A stretch of DNA of 64,000 nt from contig CAWDVK010000020.1 in assembly GCA_963805715.1 (NCBI GenBank), forward strand, positions 496,001 through 560,000, given 5' to 3'. Below the pieces are notes generated by a model. It was not told the DNA's origin, searched no databases, and saw nothing but the letters and a program-made list of their open reading frames with translations. A program made the translations under genes and the position numbers. The DNA is from CAWDVK01 sp963805715. GTDB lineage: Bacteria > Actinomycetota > Actinomycetes > Streptosporangiales > Streptosporangiaceae. Every line of letters begins with the position of its first letter. Position 1 is the stretch's first letter. Shown in pieces: positions 51,327-59,923 of this stretch.

Positions 51327-52592
51327 TCAGGCGTCCCAGGCCAGCCGCAGCCCGGTGAAGATCTGCCGCCTGATCGGGTGGTCCCAGTTCCGGAACGAGG
51401 GCCGGATCGCGGACGGGGCAACCGCCCACGACCCGCCGCGCAGCACCTTGTAGTCACCACCGAAAAACGGCTCGCTGTACTGGCGGTAGATCATCGGGGT
51501 GAACCCGGGCCAGGGGGTGAAGTCGGACAACGTCCACTCCCACACATCGCCGATCATCTGCTCGGCGCCGTAGGCCGACGCGCCCTGCGGGTAGGCCCCG
51601 GCCGGAGCCGGCCGCAGCGCCATCCCGCCCAGGTTGGCCAGCCCGGCGCTGGGCGCCGACGCCCCCCACGGCCATCGTCGCCTGGCGCGGCGGCCCGGAT
51701 CCCAGGCGCAGGCCTTCTCCCATTCGGTCTCGGTCGGCAGCCGGGCACCGGCCCACCGGGCGTAGGCCTCCGCCTCGAAGTAGCAGACGTGCTGCACCGG
51801 CTCATCCGGCGGCACGTCCTCCTCGACCCCGAACCGGCGCCGGGTGCCATCCGCCGCCCAGAATTTCGGCCGCTCCAGGCCGGCCTCGGCCCGGTGCGCC
51901 CAGCCCCGGCCTGACCACAGGTCACGCTGGTGGTAGCCGCCATCGGCGATGAACTCACGCCACTGCCGGCTGGTGACCGGCACCCGCCCGATCCAGAACG
52001 GCCCCACCTCGACGGTGTGCGCGGGCCGCTCGTTGTCGAGCGAGTACGGCTCGCTGGCCGCGTCGACACCGAGCACGAACGGCCCGCCGGCCACGAAGAC
52101 CCGGTCCGCGCCGGGCACCTGGCGGCCTGCCGGCAAGGGCCGCTGCCCCATCAGGACAGGCGGACCCTGCCGCAGCTGCAGGGTCGCGAGCATCGTCTCG
52201 TCATGCTGCTCCTCGTGCTGGACGACCATGCCCGCGGTAAACAGCTCGTCGTCCGGGGTGCGGTCGAGCTGGTCGAGGACCCGGCCGCGCACCTCGTGGT
52301 TGTACGCTCGCGCCTCGGCCGGGGGCAGCAGCGGCAGCGCCGGGCGATCGGCGCGGCGGTGCTTGAACGCGTCATAGAGCGAGTCAACGTCAGCGGGCAG
52401 CATCCCCGGCCGGGCGGGATCGCCGCCGCGCAGCAGCCAGAGCTCCTCCTGCTGGCCGACGTGCGCAAGATCCCATACCAGCGGGCTCATCAGCGGGTCG
52501 TGCTGGGCCAGCAGCGTCGGCTCGTCGAGGTCGGTCAGCTGGAGGGTACGGGCCCTGGCCCGCTCGAGGTCGCGGATCACGTCGTCATGCAT
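51327..52592 (-). CDS. egtB: EgtB, sulfoxide synthase
   Basis: EgtB is a non-haem iron enzyme joining gamma-glutamylcysteine to hercynine with O2. The 421-residue protein has an N-terminal DinB-like domain carrying iron histidines in WDLAHVGQQEE and MVVQHEEQHDETML. A C-terminal FGE-sulfatase domain follows, with PVTSRQWREFIADGGY, RLPTETEWEKACAW, GDVWEWTLSDFTPWPGF and LRGGSWAVAPSAIRPSFRNW. Its start (52592) overlaps the egtA stop by eight bases. The domain order and ligands are standard. Confidence 0.96.
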   Translation of the reverse strand: MHDDVIRDLERARARTLQLTDLDEPTLLAQHDPLMSPLVWDLAHVGQQEELWLLRGGDPARPGMLPADVDSLYDAFKHRRADRPALPLLPPAEARAYNHEVRGRVLDQLDRTPDDELFTAGMVVQHEEQHDETMLATLQLRQGPPVLMGQRPLPAGRQVPGADRVFVAGGPFVLGVDAASEPYSLDNERPAHTVEVGPFWIGRVPVTSRQWREFIADGGYHQRDLWSGRGWAHRAEAGLERPKFWAADGTRRRFGVEEDVPPDEPVQHVCYFEAEAYARWAGARLPTETEWEKACAWDPGRRARRRWPWGASAPSAGLANLGGMALRPAPAGAYPQGASAYGAEQMIGDVWEWTLSDFTPWPGFTPMIYRQYSEPFFGGDYKVLRGGSWAVAPSAIRPSFRNWDHPIRRQIFTGLRLAWDA

Positions 52593-53877
52593 GAGCTAGC
52601 TCCTCAAAGGCGCCGCGCGGTCCGATCTCGTCAATACGGAGCGCGAGCAGGTCGCCGGGGCACCGGCCTGACTCGACCAGCTCGGCCAGGTCATCGACGG
52701 CAGGGATCAGCTCGGCGGGGACCCGCCCGGCCGCGATGGCCAGGCAGCGGCGGGCCGAATCGGCGATAACGGGGTTACCCAGTCCCTCGCGCGCCGCCTC
52801 GGTCCAGAGCGAGGCCGTGCACTCGGTGGCCTCCATCGCCTTGTCAGCGGCGACGGGGTCATCCATCAGCGTCGTGACGACGGCCGCGATGGCGGGCCAC
52901 CACCGCGGCGCGGTCATGTCCAGGTAGCGCAGCTCCAGGTAACCGCGGAGCCGGACCGGAGGGAACAGCGTGGTCAGGTGCAGAGCGAGATCAGCCCTGG
53001 TCGGGACCCTGTCGCCCAGCCGGGCCAGGCCCCTCGCCCACAGACCGAACGGGACTGATCCGCAGACGGCCCGCACCTCGTCACCGCCGGTCCGGACGAA
53101 GGCCACGGGAGCTCGCAGCGCGTACCGGGCCCAGGCCGCGGCAGGGTCGAGAGCAGCGTCCGGCTTCGAGCCTGAGGCCATGCAGCCGGGCACCGGACCG
53201 CAGACCCGGGCGTCCAGGCCGCTCCACGCCCGCTGGCGAGCGGACTTCCAGCCCGTGTCGCGTCCGTTCAGCCAGGGTGAGCAGGCCGAGATCGCCACCA
53301 GCGCCGGTCCGAGCCGGTGCGCGCAGGCGACCCGCTCGGACCACCCGCGCCTCGGCCCGGCCTGCAGGTTGACCTGCATCGCCGCGGTGGAGTTCATCAT
53401 GACGGCGCCCGCTGCCGCCCGCCCGGTCGCGGCGAAATGCCGTTCCATAGCTCGATATCGCGGGCGCGGGTTCACCCTGCGGGGCGACCGGAGCGGATCG
53501 GCGCCGGCATAGGCCATGCCCAGGCGGGCGCGGGCCAGCGCGAGCCGGGCGCCCAGCCCGTCATGTCGCAGGCCGGCGACGGCGGCCGCGATATCGGGCG
53601 CGGGCGGCCCGGACAGCTCGACCTGGCCGCCCGGCTCGAGGGTGACCGCGCTGCTTCCGGCCGCGGCCCGGACAGTGCTCATGACCCGGTCAATTCGCTC
53701 CCAGGCCACGGCATCAGGCACCGAGTCAAGGTCGACGAGGTGAGTTTCGATCTCGAGCCCGACCGGGCCGATCCCCGATTCCGTCAGGGCCGTCTCGCAC
53801 GATCGCGCGTAGGCCGCGTCCAGCGTCAGCGGCTCGGCCTGATCGACATCTTCCGCAGCTGCATGCAAGACGGCCAT
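52585..53877 (-). CDS. egtA: EgtA, glutamate-cysteine ligase
   Basis: EgtA makes gamma-glutamylcysteine for ergothioneine synthesis. The 430-residue GCS2-type ligase shows GPVGLEIETHLVDLDSV (near residue 38), VTLEPGGQVELSGPPAPD, MMNSTAAMQVNLQAGPRRGW and LELRYLDMTAPRWWPAIAAV. ATG 53877 follows GGAGGGGGTCGTC. It begins the leftward egtABCD operon, with an inverted repeat just upstream of its ribosome site. The N-terminus extends 30 residues ahead of the core, a little longer than the core family. Confidence 0.93.
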   Translation of the reverse strand: MAVLHAAAEDVDQAEPLTLDAAYARSCETALTESGIGPVGLEIETHLVDLDSVPDAVAWERIDRVMSTVRAAAGSSAVTLEPGGQVELSGPPAPDIAAAVAGLRHDGLGARLALARARLGMAYAGADPLRSPRRVNPRPRYRAMERHFAATGRAAAGAVMMNSTAAMQVNLQAGPRRGWSERVACAHRLGPALVAISACSPWLNGRDTGWKSARQRAWSGLDARVCGPVPGCMASGSKPDAALDPAAAWARYALRAPVAFVRTGGDEVRAVCGSVPFGLWARGLARLGDRVPTRADLALHLTTLFPPVRLRGYLELRYLDMTAPRWWPAIAAVVTTLMDDPVAADKAMEATECTASLWTEAAREGLGNPVIADSARRCLAIAAGRVPAELIPAVDDLAELVESGRCPGDLLALRIDEIGPRGAFEELAHA

Positions 53878-53900
53878 GACGACCCCCTCCAGGTCCGGGC

Positions 53901-53923
53901 CGGCGGACTGACGAAGTCCGCCG
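53901..53923 (-). promoter_or_regulatory. 9-bp hairpin upstream of the egtA ribosome site
   Basis: CGGCGGACT (53901-53909) and AGTCCGCCG (53915-53923) form a perfect stem around GACGA. On the egt strand the hairpin is followed 11 bases later by GGAGGGGG and ATG 53877. Its place in the 5' leader suggests an attenuator or translation control, but pairing alone is the evidence. Confidence 0.5.
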
Positions 53924-54283
53924 CGGGTCGGTGCGGGGGCGACCAGGTTGCAGCCGTCCTCGGCGTGGCCACCGGCAATGGGCGGGGCCGCAGGAACATT
54001 TTAACGGGGCCGGAACCGGGCGCCCGCCGGGGCACCGCCGGCCGCGCTGAGCAGCCGGGGCCAGGCCCGGCAGGCGCGCCGCCGTTCTGCCGTCAGCGGC
54101 GGGTTGAGAGGCGCTCGCCCGGACGCGGCGGGCCGGGCCAGCGGCCTGGCCCATTGCCGACATGTGGCCGCTTATGGACTTAGTCCGTGCCGGTTAGCCG
54201 AGTGCCGGGCTTCCCTGCCACGCTTCAGCCCAGGACGGGCCGTGATCGCCCGTGGACGGCTGTGATCGCGCTGGACGTGCAGG
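53924..54283. other. Intergenic region upstream of egtA
   Basis: About 360 bp between the egt leader and the 3' end of the histidine-kinase gene (both leftward). A promoter for egtABCD is expected here. Short frames on both strands are Arg/Pro-rich without ribosome sites. I see no clear promoter boxes. Confidence 0.45.
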
Positions 54284-55660
54284 TCAGGCGGGCCGCGGCC
54301 CGGCGCCAGGAAGCTCCAGGGCGACGGCGGCGCCGCCGTGCGGCAGGTTGCGGGCTGTCGCGCGGCCGCCGTGCGCCTGCGCGATGGCGCTCACGATGGC
54401 CAGCCCGAGGCCAGCCCCGCCATCGGAGCGGGCGCGGCCAGAGTCAGGGCGGCGGAAGCGCTCGAACGCGTGCGGCAGGAAGCCGGCGGGGAAGCCGGGC
54501 CCCGCATCACAGACCTCGATGATCAGATTGGCGCGGTCGGCGCGGCCGGAGAGGCCGATGACCGTTCCCGGCGGAGCGAAGCGCAGAGCGTTATCGACCA
54601 GGTTGTCCACGGCCTCGCGGATCCGGTCCGGATCCACGTCCGCCGTGAGGTCAGCTGGCGCATCGACGGCACAGGAGACACCGGCGTCGCTGGCGCGGGC
54701 TGCCGCCTGCCCGGCGCTGCTGGCCAGCAGCAGCCGCACGCTGGTCGGTTCCCGTCGCGGAGCCAGCCTGTCCTCGTCACTGCGGGCGAGGAACAGCAGC
54801 TGCTCGGTGATCCGCGTCAGCCTCGCCGCCTCCTCACCCGCACGAGCGACCGCCTCAGCCAGTTCCTCCCGGCTCCGGCCAGGCCTGCCGGCCAGCTCAA
54901 GCTCGCCGCGGAGCACCGCGAACGGGGTTCGCAGCTCATGGCTGGCGTCGGCGACCAGAGCGCGCTGCCGGGCCAGCGCGCGCTGCAGTCGGCCGAGCAG
55001 ATCGTTCATCGTGGTGGCCAGGGCCGCGATCTCATCGCCTGTCCGCGGGACCCGCACGCCTGGTGCCTGATCGCGCTCGGACAGCGCGGCCACCTCGCGG
55101 CGCAGCCGCTCGACCGGCGAAAGCGCCGCGCGGGCCAGGGCATAGGCGCCGATCCCGGCCGCGGCGACCAGCGCAGCGCCCGCGATAACCAGGCTGCGGG
55201 ACACGTCACTCAGCGTGCTGTCGAATGTCTCCAGCGAGACCCCGGCGACGGCGACCCAGCCAGGGCGGACCGGCCGGGCGGCCAGGGGCTCCGCGCTGAT
55301 CCGCTCGCGCTCCCCCTCATCGGCTGTGGTCAGGGTGACCTGGTGGCGGCGTGCCTGGCCGAGCTCGGCCGCGGGCAGTATCGGCGTTGTCCCGGCGTCC
55401 GCGCTCGCCCCGCGGACCCGCCCGGACGGGTCGATGACCTGGACGACATACTCGCCCGGCGCGGGGCTCCCCGCGGCCGGCGCCGTCCCGCCGCGTACGG
55501 GCAGGTACCGGCTGGCCCCGCTGAGCTGGGCGGCGAGCTGGCTGTCGATGGATCCGAGCAGCGAGGAAGAGAGCTCGGTGACCAGCAGCCAGCTGCCGGC
55601 CGCGAAGACGATCGCTGCGGCGATCGCGAAGACCACCGCCAGCCGGAGCCGGATCGACAT
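54284..55660 (-). CDS. Sensor histidine kinase
   Basis: A 458-residue HAMP-type kinase: N-terminal membrane helix LAVVFAIAAAIVFAAGSWLL, extracytoplasmic sensor region (about 30-165), second helix near LVIAGAALVAAAGIGAYALA, HAMP, and H-box DASHELRTPFAVLRGELEL. The ATPase domain has VDNLVDNALRFAPPG, ICDAGPGF-like IEVCDAGPGFPAGF and GAGLGLAIVSAIAQAHGG. The ATG (55660) lies two bases past the response-regulator stop, so both are co-translated. The likely signal is at the cell surface; the divergent redox operon is the probable target. Confidence 0.94.
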   Translation of the reverse strand: MSIRLRLAVVFAIAAAIVFAAGSWLLVTELSSSLLGSIDSQLAAQLSGASRYLPVRGGTAPAAGSPAPGEYVVQVIDPSGRVRGASADAGTTPILPAAELGQARRHQVTLTTADEGERERISAEPLAARPVRPGWVAVAGVSLETFDSTLSDVSRSLVIAGAALVAAAGIGAYALARAALSPVERLRREVAALSERDQAPGVRVPRTGDEIAALATTMNDLLGRLQRALARQRALVADASHELRTPFAVLRGELELAGRPGRSREELAEAVARAGEEAARLTRITEQLLFLARSDEDRLAPRREPTSVRLLLASSAGQAAARASDAGVSCAVDAPADLTADVDPDRIREAVDNLVDNALRFAPPGTVIGLSGRADRANLIIEVCDAGPGFPAGFLPHAFERFRRPDSGRARSDGGAGLGLAIVSAIAQAHGGRATARNLPHGGAAVALELPGAGPRPA

Positions 55661-55662
55661 TC

Positions 55663-56343
55663 CTACTCCGGCTCGGTCTGCCGGAGCCGGTAACCCATGC
55701 CCCGGACCGTCTCGATGTCGCGGCGCCCGAACGGGGCATCGACCTTGCGGCGCAGGTAATTGACGTACTGGTCGACGAGGTTGGAGCCGCCGTCGTAGGC
55801 GAAGTCCCACACGGCCTCGATGATCTGGGACCTGGTCAGCACGGCGCCAGGGTGCCGCAGGAAGAGCTCGAGCAGCGAGAACTCCTTCGGCGAGAGACGC
55901 AGCTCCGTCCCGTCCCGCCAGGCCCGCTTGCTCGCGGGATCCAGTCGCAGGTCGCCTTCGGACAGCACGGCTGGCCGGCGCCGGTCGTCGCGCCGGGCGA
56001 GCGCGCGCAGGCGTGCCGCGAGCTCGAGCAGGCTGAACGGCTTGACCAGGTAGTCATCCGCCCCGGCATCCAGGCCGCGGACCCGGTCGCCGACCTCCTC
56101 GCGGGCCGTGAGCATGAGCACGGGCGCCCAGATCCCCGCGGCTCGCAGCCGGCGGCACAGCTCGAAGCCGTCGAAGCCCGGCAGCATCACGTCCAGCACG
56201 AGCGCGGAATAGGGATTCTCCGTGGCCATCCAGAGGCCGTCCGGCCCGTCGCCGGCAACGTCGACCGCGTGGCCTTCCTCCTCGAGGGCGCGTCTTAGCA
56301 GGCGCGCCATCCGCACCTCGTCCTCGATCACCAGCACCCGCAT
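55663..56343 (-). CDS. OmpR-family response regulator
   Basis: The 226-residue regulator has an intact receiver (VLVIEDEVRMARLLRRAL; phosphoryl Asp in ALVLDVMLPGFDGFEL; Lys in ADDYLVKPFSLLEL) and an OmpR/PhoB winged helix (LSPKEFSLLELFLRHPGAVL, SNLVDQYVNYLRRKVD). ATG 56343 faces the redox operon; the gap holds repeated TCTCA-type half-sites that are good candidate binding sites. Its operon includes the kinase directly downstream. Confidence 0.95.
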   Translation of the reverse strand: MRVLVIEDEVRMARLLRRALEEEGHAVDVAGDGPDGLWMATENPYSALVLDVMLPGFDGFELCRRLRAAGIWAPVLMLTAREEVGDRVRGLDAGADDYLVKPFSLLELAARLRALARRDDRRRPAVLSEGDLRLDPASKRAWRDGTELRLSPKEFSLLELFLRHPGAVLTRSQIIEAVWDFAYDGGSNLVDQYVNYLRRKVDAPFGRRDIETVRGMGYRLRQTEPE

Positions 56344-56370
56344 ATCGCGAGGCTACGCAGCGTGAGATGA

Positions 56371-56431
56371 GAAAACGATGAGAGCCGGGAAGGCGCGCTG
56401 ATGTGAGATCTCACATCGTGCTCTCACGATG
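56371..56431 (+). promoter_or_regulatory. Cluster of TCTCA/TGAGA half-sites with an 18-bp palindrome
   Basis: Within 61 bp are CGTGAGATGAGAA (56371-56383), ACGATGAGAGC (56384-56394), the perfect palindrome GATGTGAGATCTCACATC (56400-56417) and CTCTCACGATG (56421-56431). All contain TGAGA or its complement. The cluster sits between the start of the OmpR-type regulator (56343) and the redox operon (56504 onward), so it may be the binding site for that regulator, controlling both directions. Confidence 0.6.
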
Positions 56432-56499
56432 GGTTCATTCCGCTTGCGCAGGATCGAGTTACCGGGCACACCCGGCAGGCAGAGCGGAAAAAGGGACAA

Positions 56500-56533
56500 G
56501 GGGATGGACAAGGGGATGGACAAGGGGATGGAC
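56500..56533 (+). repeat. 12-bp tandem repeat containing three possible starts
   Basis: GGGGATGGACAA is repeated almost three times (56500-56511, 56512-56523, 56524-56533 partial). Each copy contains an in-frame ATG (56504, 56516, 56528) preceded by GGGG. The unit encodes MDKG. A change of copy number would keep frame but duplicate or remove start codons. Confidence 0.85.
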
Positions 56534-56935
56534 TCCGATCGCGAGTACCGCAGCGGGCAGGTGCCGCTGCCAGGCTTCGGCCCTCCGGATCGGGCCGATC
56601 CGGCCGGCCAGCCGGGACCGAGCCGCCGGGACGGCATCCGGCACGTCCGGCGGATGTCGAACTGGACGGCGGCTGCGCTGATCGTCGGGGCCGGGAGCGC
56701 CACTGTCGCCCTAGCCCACCACACCATGACCACCGCGGCCCCCGCCGCGGGCACGGCCTCAGCCACCGCCCGGGCCGGGACCGCGGCCGCCTCCGGATCA
56801 GGCGGGCCGCAGGCCGCTCACTCGGTGGCCACGACCAGCGGATCGGGCGTGACGGTGACCACCGCGACCCGCACGGTCAACGGCAAGACCGTCGTCACGC
56901 ACGTACGGCACACCCCGGCCTACCACGACAGCTGA
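56504..56935 (+). CDS. Small membrane-anchored protein of the redox operon
   Basis: A 143-residue protein beginning MDKGMDKGMDSDREY, with a Pro-rich N-terminus (VPLPGFGPPDRADPAGQPG), the segment RRMSNWTAAALIVGAGSATV as its only membrane helix (about 50-70), and an outside tail rich in Thr, Ser, Ala and Gly. In related actinobacterial loci, as I recall, the same position is held by similar VSNWTAAAL-type proteins. It shows no [ST]GA[ST] flavinylation motif for ApbE. ATG 56504 is chosen because AGGG lies eight bases upstream; two later in-frame ATGs exist. Confidence 0.7.
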   Translation: MDKGMDKGMDSDREYRSGQVPLPGFGPPDRADPAGQPGPSRRDGIRHVRRMSNWTAAALIVGAGSATVALAHHTMTTAAPAAGTASATARAGTAAASGSGGPQAAHSVATTSGSGVTVTTATRTVNGKTVVTHVRHTPAYHDS

Positions 56936-56940
56936 CATTG

Positions 56941-58005
56941 ATGATGATGATGATGATGATGACCTCAGGGCCGGACCTGGCCATCGCCCTGCCGTGGCAG
57001 CAGATCATGACGGGCGACCGCGACATTGCCGTCGCCGAGCGCGACGCGCTCGGCACCCGTGCCCGCGTCGCCGTGTGGCCGCCGGAGAACCTGGACGGCG
57101 CATGCGGCGCCGTCGACATCGTCCTGCGCGCGCTGGATCAGCAGGCGAGCCGGTTCCGGCCGGACTCGGAGATCTGCTGGATCCACGGCCGCGGCGGCGG
57201 CCTGTTCATGCTCAGTGACGGGCTGGCGGAGGCCGTCGGCGTAGCGCTGGCCGCGGCACGCTGGACCGGCGGGCTGACGGACCCGACCATCGGCAGCGCG
57301 CTCATCTCGCTGGGCTACGACCGCGACTTCGCAGCGATCGACCAGCAGTGCGGGGAACCGCCCGCTGCGCCCGTCCCGGCGCCGGGCTGGCAGTCGTTGC
57401 GGCTGGACGGAACGATGCTGCGGCTGCCGCCTGGCGTCCGGCTTGACCTCGGGGCCACGGCGAAGGGCCTGGGTGCCGACCGTGCCGCGCTGGCCGCCAT
57501 GTCCGCCAGCCAGCAGGCCGGCGGGGTGCTAGCCAGCCTCGGCGGCGACATCGCGGTCGCCGGGACGCCGCCACGCGATGGCTGGCCGGTCACGGCGGCC
57601 GATACCCCCGACCAGGTCGGCTCGCGAGCCGCCCAGCTGGTCCGGCTTCCCCGTGGTGCGGTGGCGACCTCGTCGGTCAGTACCCGCCGCTGGCGGCGGG
57701 GCGGGCAGGAACTGCATCACATCGTGGATCCGCGGACCGGGCGGCCCGCGGACGGCCCGTGGCGGACGGTCACCACGGCCGCGGCGACCTGCGCCGATGC
57801 GAACGCCGCGACAACGGCGGCCATCGTGGCCGGCCAGCAGGCGGAGCGGTGGCTGGCCACGGCCGGCCTGCCGGCGCGGCTCGTCGGCCACGACGGCGAG
57901 GTCCGCTGCCTCGGCGGCTGGCCGGATGCCGACGGCGCACCCGTTCCGGTCCCGCCGGGTACTCGGGTGTACCGAGGGGTGCTGAGGCGGAGCGGGCCGC
58001 GATGA
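56941..58005 (+). CDS. apbE: ApbE, FAD:protein FMN transferase
   Basis: The 354-residue protein has ApbE motifs RFRPDSEICWIHGRGGG, VRLDLGATAKGLGADRAAL (FAD/Mg site), LASLGGDIAVAG and HHIVDPRTGRPADGPWRTV. ApbE moves FMN from FAD onto a threonine or serine of a target protein, usually outside the membrane. No signal peptide is clear, so this copy may act inside or be membrane-associated differently. The start lies in a run of seven ATGs (56941-56961), and no ribosome site precedes it, so coupling to the upstream gene (stop at 56935) is likely. Its stop overlaps the next gene. Confidence 0.9.
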   Translation: MMMMMMMTSGPDLAIALPWQQIMTGDRDIAVAERDALGTRARVAVWPPENLDGACGAVDIVLRALDQQASRFRPDSEICWIHGRGGGLFMLSDGLAEAVGVALAAARWTGGLTDPTIGSALISLGYDRDFAAIDQQCGEPPAAPVPAPGWQSLRLDGTMLRLPPGVRLDLGATAKGLGADRAALAAMSASQQAGGVLASLGGDIAVAGTPPRDGWPVTAADTPDQVGSRAAQLVRLPRGAVATSSVSTRRWRRGGQELHHIVDPRTGRPADGPWRTVTTAAATCADANAATTAAIVAGQQAERWLATAGLPARLVGHDGEVRCLGGWPDADGAPVPVPPGTRVYRGVLRRSGPR

Positions 58006-58619
58006 GCGCGCTGGCTGCCGTGGCGGGATCGCAGGCCCTGTGGTTCGTCTCGCGGGGCACCGGCCTGGCGCTGCTGGCCGCCCTCAGCATGGTGATGGTG
58101 CTGGGCGTGGCAGCGCGGCTGGGCTCGGCGCCGAGCCGCTGGCCGCGATTCGCGATCGCCGAGCTGCACAGGACGCTCGCGATGTTCTCGGTCGCGTTCC
58201 TCGTGCTGCATGTCGTGACCGCGATCCTGGATCCCTTCGTGACGATCGGCTGGGCCGCGACGGTGCTGCCCTTCGCGTCCGGTTACCGGACCCTGGCCAT
58301 CGGCCTGGGCGCGCTGGCCGTCGATCTCGGCGGAGCTGTCCTGCTCACCAGCCTGGGCCGCGGCCGACTGGGCTACCGGGCGTGGCGGGCGGTGCACTGG
58401 CTCGCCTACCTGGGGTGGCCCGTCGCGTTCGCGCACTCCCTCACGGCGGGAACCGACATGCGGATCTGGTGGGTCGCGCTAATCGAGTGGGGCTGCGCCG
58501 CCGTGGTGGCTACCGCCGTCGTGGCGCGCATCCTGCAGGCCATCGGGCACGTCGCGCGGGGCGGCCAGCGGCCGGACGCTCCGGGCCGGCGCTGCGAGCG
58601 GACGGGCATGCCGGCATGA
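58002..58619 (+). CDS. Ferric-reductase-like membrane protein
   Basis: The 205-residue protein has about six membrane helices. Two helices carry His pairs spaced about 14 residues apart, ELHRTLAMFSVAFLVLHVV and AVHWLAYLGWPVAFAHSL, as expected for two stacked haems in the ferric reductase/NOX-like transmembrane domain. It has no FAD/NAD domain of its own. ATG 58002 overlaps the ApbE stop (ATGA) and its own stop overlaps the next gene, so the four genes 56941-60144 are tightly coupled. It likely carries electrons across the membrane. Confidence 0.85.
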   Translation: MSALAAVAGSQALWFVSRGTGLALLAALSMVMVLGVAARLGSAPSRWPRFAIAELHRTLAMFSVAFLVLHVVTAILDPFVTIGWAATVLPFASGYRTLAIGLGALAVDLGGAVLLTSLGRGRLGYRAWRAVHWLAYLGWPVAFAHSLTAGTDMRIWWVALIEWGCAAVVATAVVARILQAIGHVARGGQRPDAPGRRCERTGMPA

Positions 58620-59923
58620 GGCCGGACCTGGACCGCACTCACGCACCGGCCCGGCCGGGGAGCGCCATGCTGCCCGGGCAGCTGCCCCGCCTGCTGCCAG
58701 CGGGCTTCGCGGCCGGTCCCGCGAGCATGGCCGGGCATCTCGCTCGCTACGGGCCGCTGCCGATCATCGGCCGGGGAGGCCGGCACCCTGCCTCGGTGAT
58801 CGAGGAGGTGAACCGGTCCGGGCTGACCGGACGGGGCGGCGGCAGGTTCCCCACCGGTCGCAAGCTGGCTGCCGTCGCCGCCGGTCACGCCCCTGTCGTC
58901 GTGGCCAACGGCACGGAGGGGGAGCCGGCCAGCGCCAAGGACAAGGTCCTGCTCGCCCGGTCGCCGCACCTGGTGCTGGATGGTGCCGTCGTCGCTGCCG
59001 AGATAGTCGGCGCAGCGCAGGCGGTCGTGGTCGTGCACCGGTCCGTCCGTGAGATCATCGATGGCGCCGCTGCCGAGCGCATCCAGTCCCGGGCCGACCG
59101 GGTCCGGGTCAGGGTCGTCACCGCCGCCAGCCGGTTCGTCGGCGGGGAGGCCAGCGCGGTCGTGCACTGGGCTGACGGCGGTCCGCCTGCCCCCATGGCG
59201 AGGCCGCCGCAGCTGTGGGAGCAAGGCCTGGGCTCCGCGCCTACGCTCGTGCAGAATGTCGAGACGCTCGCTCATCTCGCGCTGATCGCCCGCTACGGTG
59301 CCTCGTGGTTCCGCTCGGTCGGCACGCCGCAGGAAGCCGGGTCCATGCTGGTGACTATCCTGGGCGCGGTGCGCGGGCCCGGCGTGCACGAGGTCGCTAT
59401 CGGCACGCCGGTCGCTGAACTGCTCAGCCTGGCGGGTGGCGCCTCCGCGCCGATCCAGGCGCTGCTGATCGGCGGCTACTTCGGCAGCTGGGTCGACGCG
59501 GCCGCGGCGGCCTGCCTGCCATTCTCCTCGGCTGGCCTGGCCGTCCTCGGCCTCAGTGCCGGAGCCGGGGCCGGGCTGGTCGCGGCGCTGCCCGCCGATG
59601 CGTGCGGCCTCAGGGAGACCGCCCGCGTGGCGGGGTATCTCGCTGATGAGTCGGCCGGGCAGTGCGGACCCTGCCTGTTCGGCCTGGACGCGATCGCCTG
59701 GGCACTTGACCAGCTGGCCGACGGGCGCAGCCGCGACCTGCGCCTGCTGCGGCGATGGCTCGGCCAGGTCGACGGCCGCGGTGCCTGCGGTCATCCCGAC
59801 GGCGCCGTCGGGCTGGTCCGCAGCGCCCTGGACCTGTTCGGGCCCGAGCTGCAGCGGCACGCCCGCGGCTGGTGCTGCGGGACGACGAGCGTCCTGCCGG
59901 TCCCGCCCCGGAGGCAGCGGTGA
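58616..59923 (+). CDS. NuoF-like NADH-binding flavoprotein
   Basis: The 435-residue protein resembles the 51-kDa subunit of complex I: flavin/NADH motif LTGRGGGRFPTGRKLAAVA, ANGTEGEPASAKDKVLLARS, NVETLAHLALIARYGASWF, then an SLBB-like region and an iron-sulfur segment. The cluster region reads AGQCGPCLFGLDAIA with a later GRGACGHPDG; the canonical CxxCxxC plus distant Cys pattern has lost its third Cys. It could pass electrons from NADH to the ferredoxin or the membrane protein. ATG 58616 overlaps the previous stop. Confidence 0.85.
   Translation: MRPDLDRTHAPARPGSAMLPGQLPRLLPAGFAAGPASMAGHLARYGPLPIIGRGGRHPASVIEEVNRSGLTGRGGGRFPTGRKLAAVAAGHAPVVVANGTEGEPASAKDKVLLARSPHLVLDGAVVAAEIVGAAQAVVVVHRSVREIIDGAAAERIQSRADRVRVRVVTAASRFVGGEASAVVHWADGGPPAPMARPPQLWEQGLGSAPTLVQNVETLAHLALIARYGASWFRSVGTPQEAGSMLVTILGAVRGPGVHEVAIGTPVAELLSLAGGASAPIQALLIGGYFGSWVDAAAAACLPFSSAGLAVLGLSAGAGAGLVAALPADACGLRETARVAGYLADESAGQCGPCLFGLDAIAWALDQLADGRSRDLRLLRRWLGQVDGRGACGHPDGAVGLVRSALDLFGPELQRHARGWCCGTTSVLPVPPRRQR

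Noticed and set aside
56941..56961. (ATG)7 as a phase-variation switch
   Set aside because: The repeat unit is three bases, so slippage cannot change the frame; at most it alters initiation.
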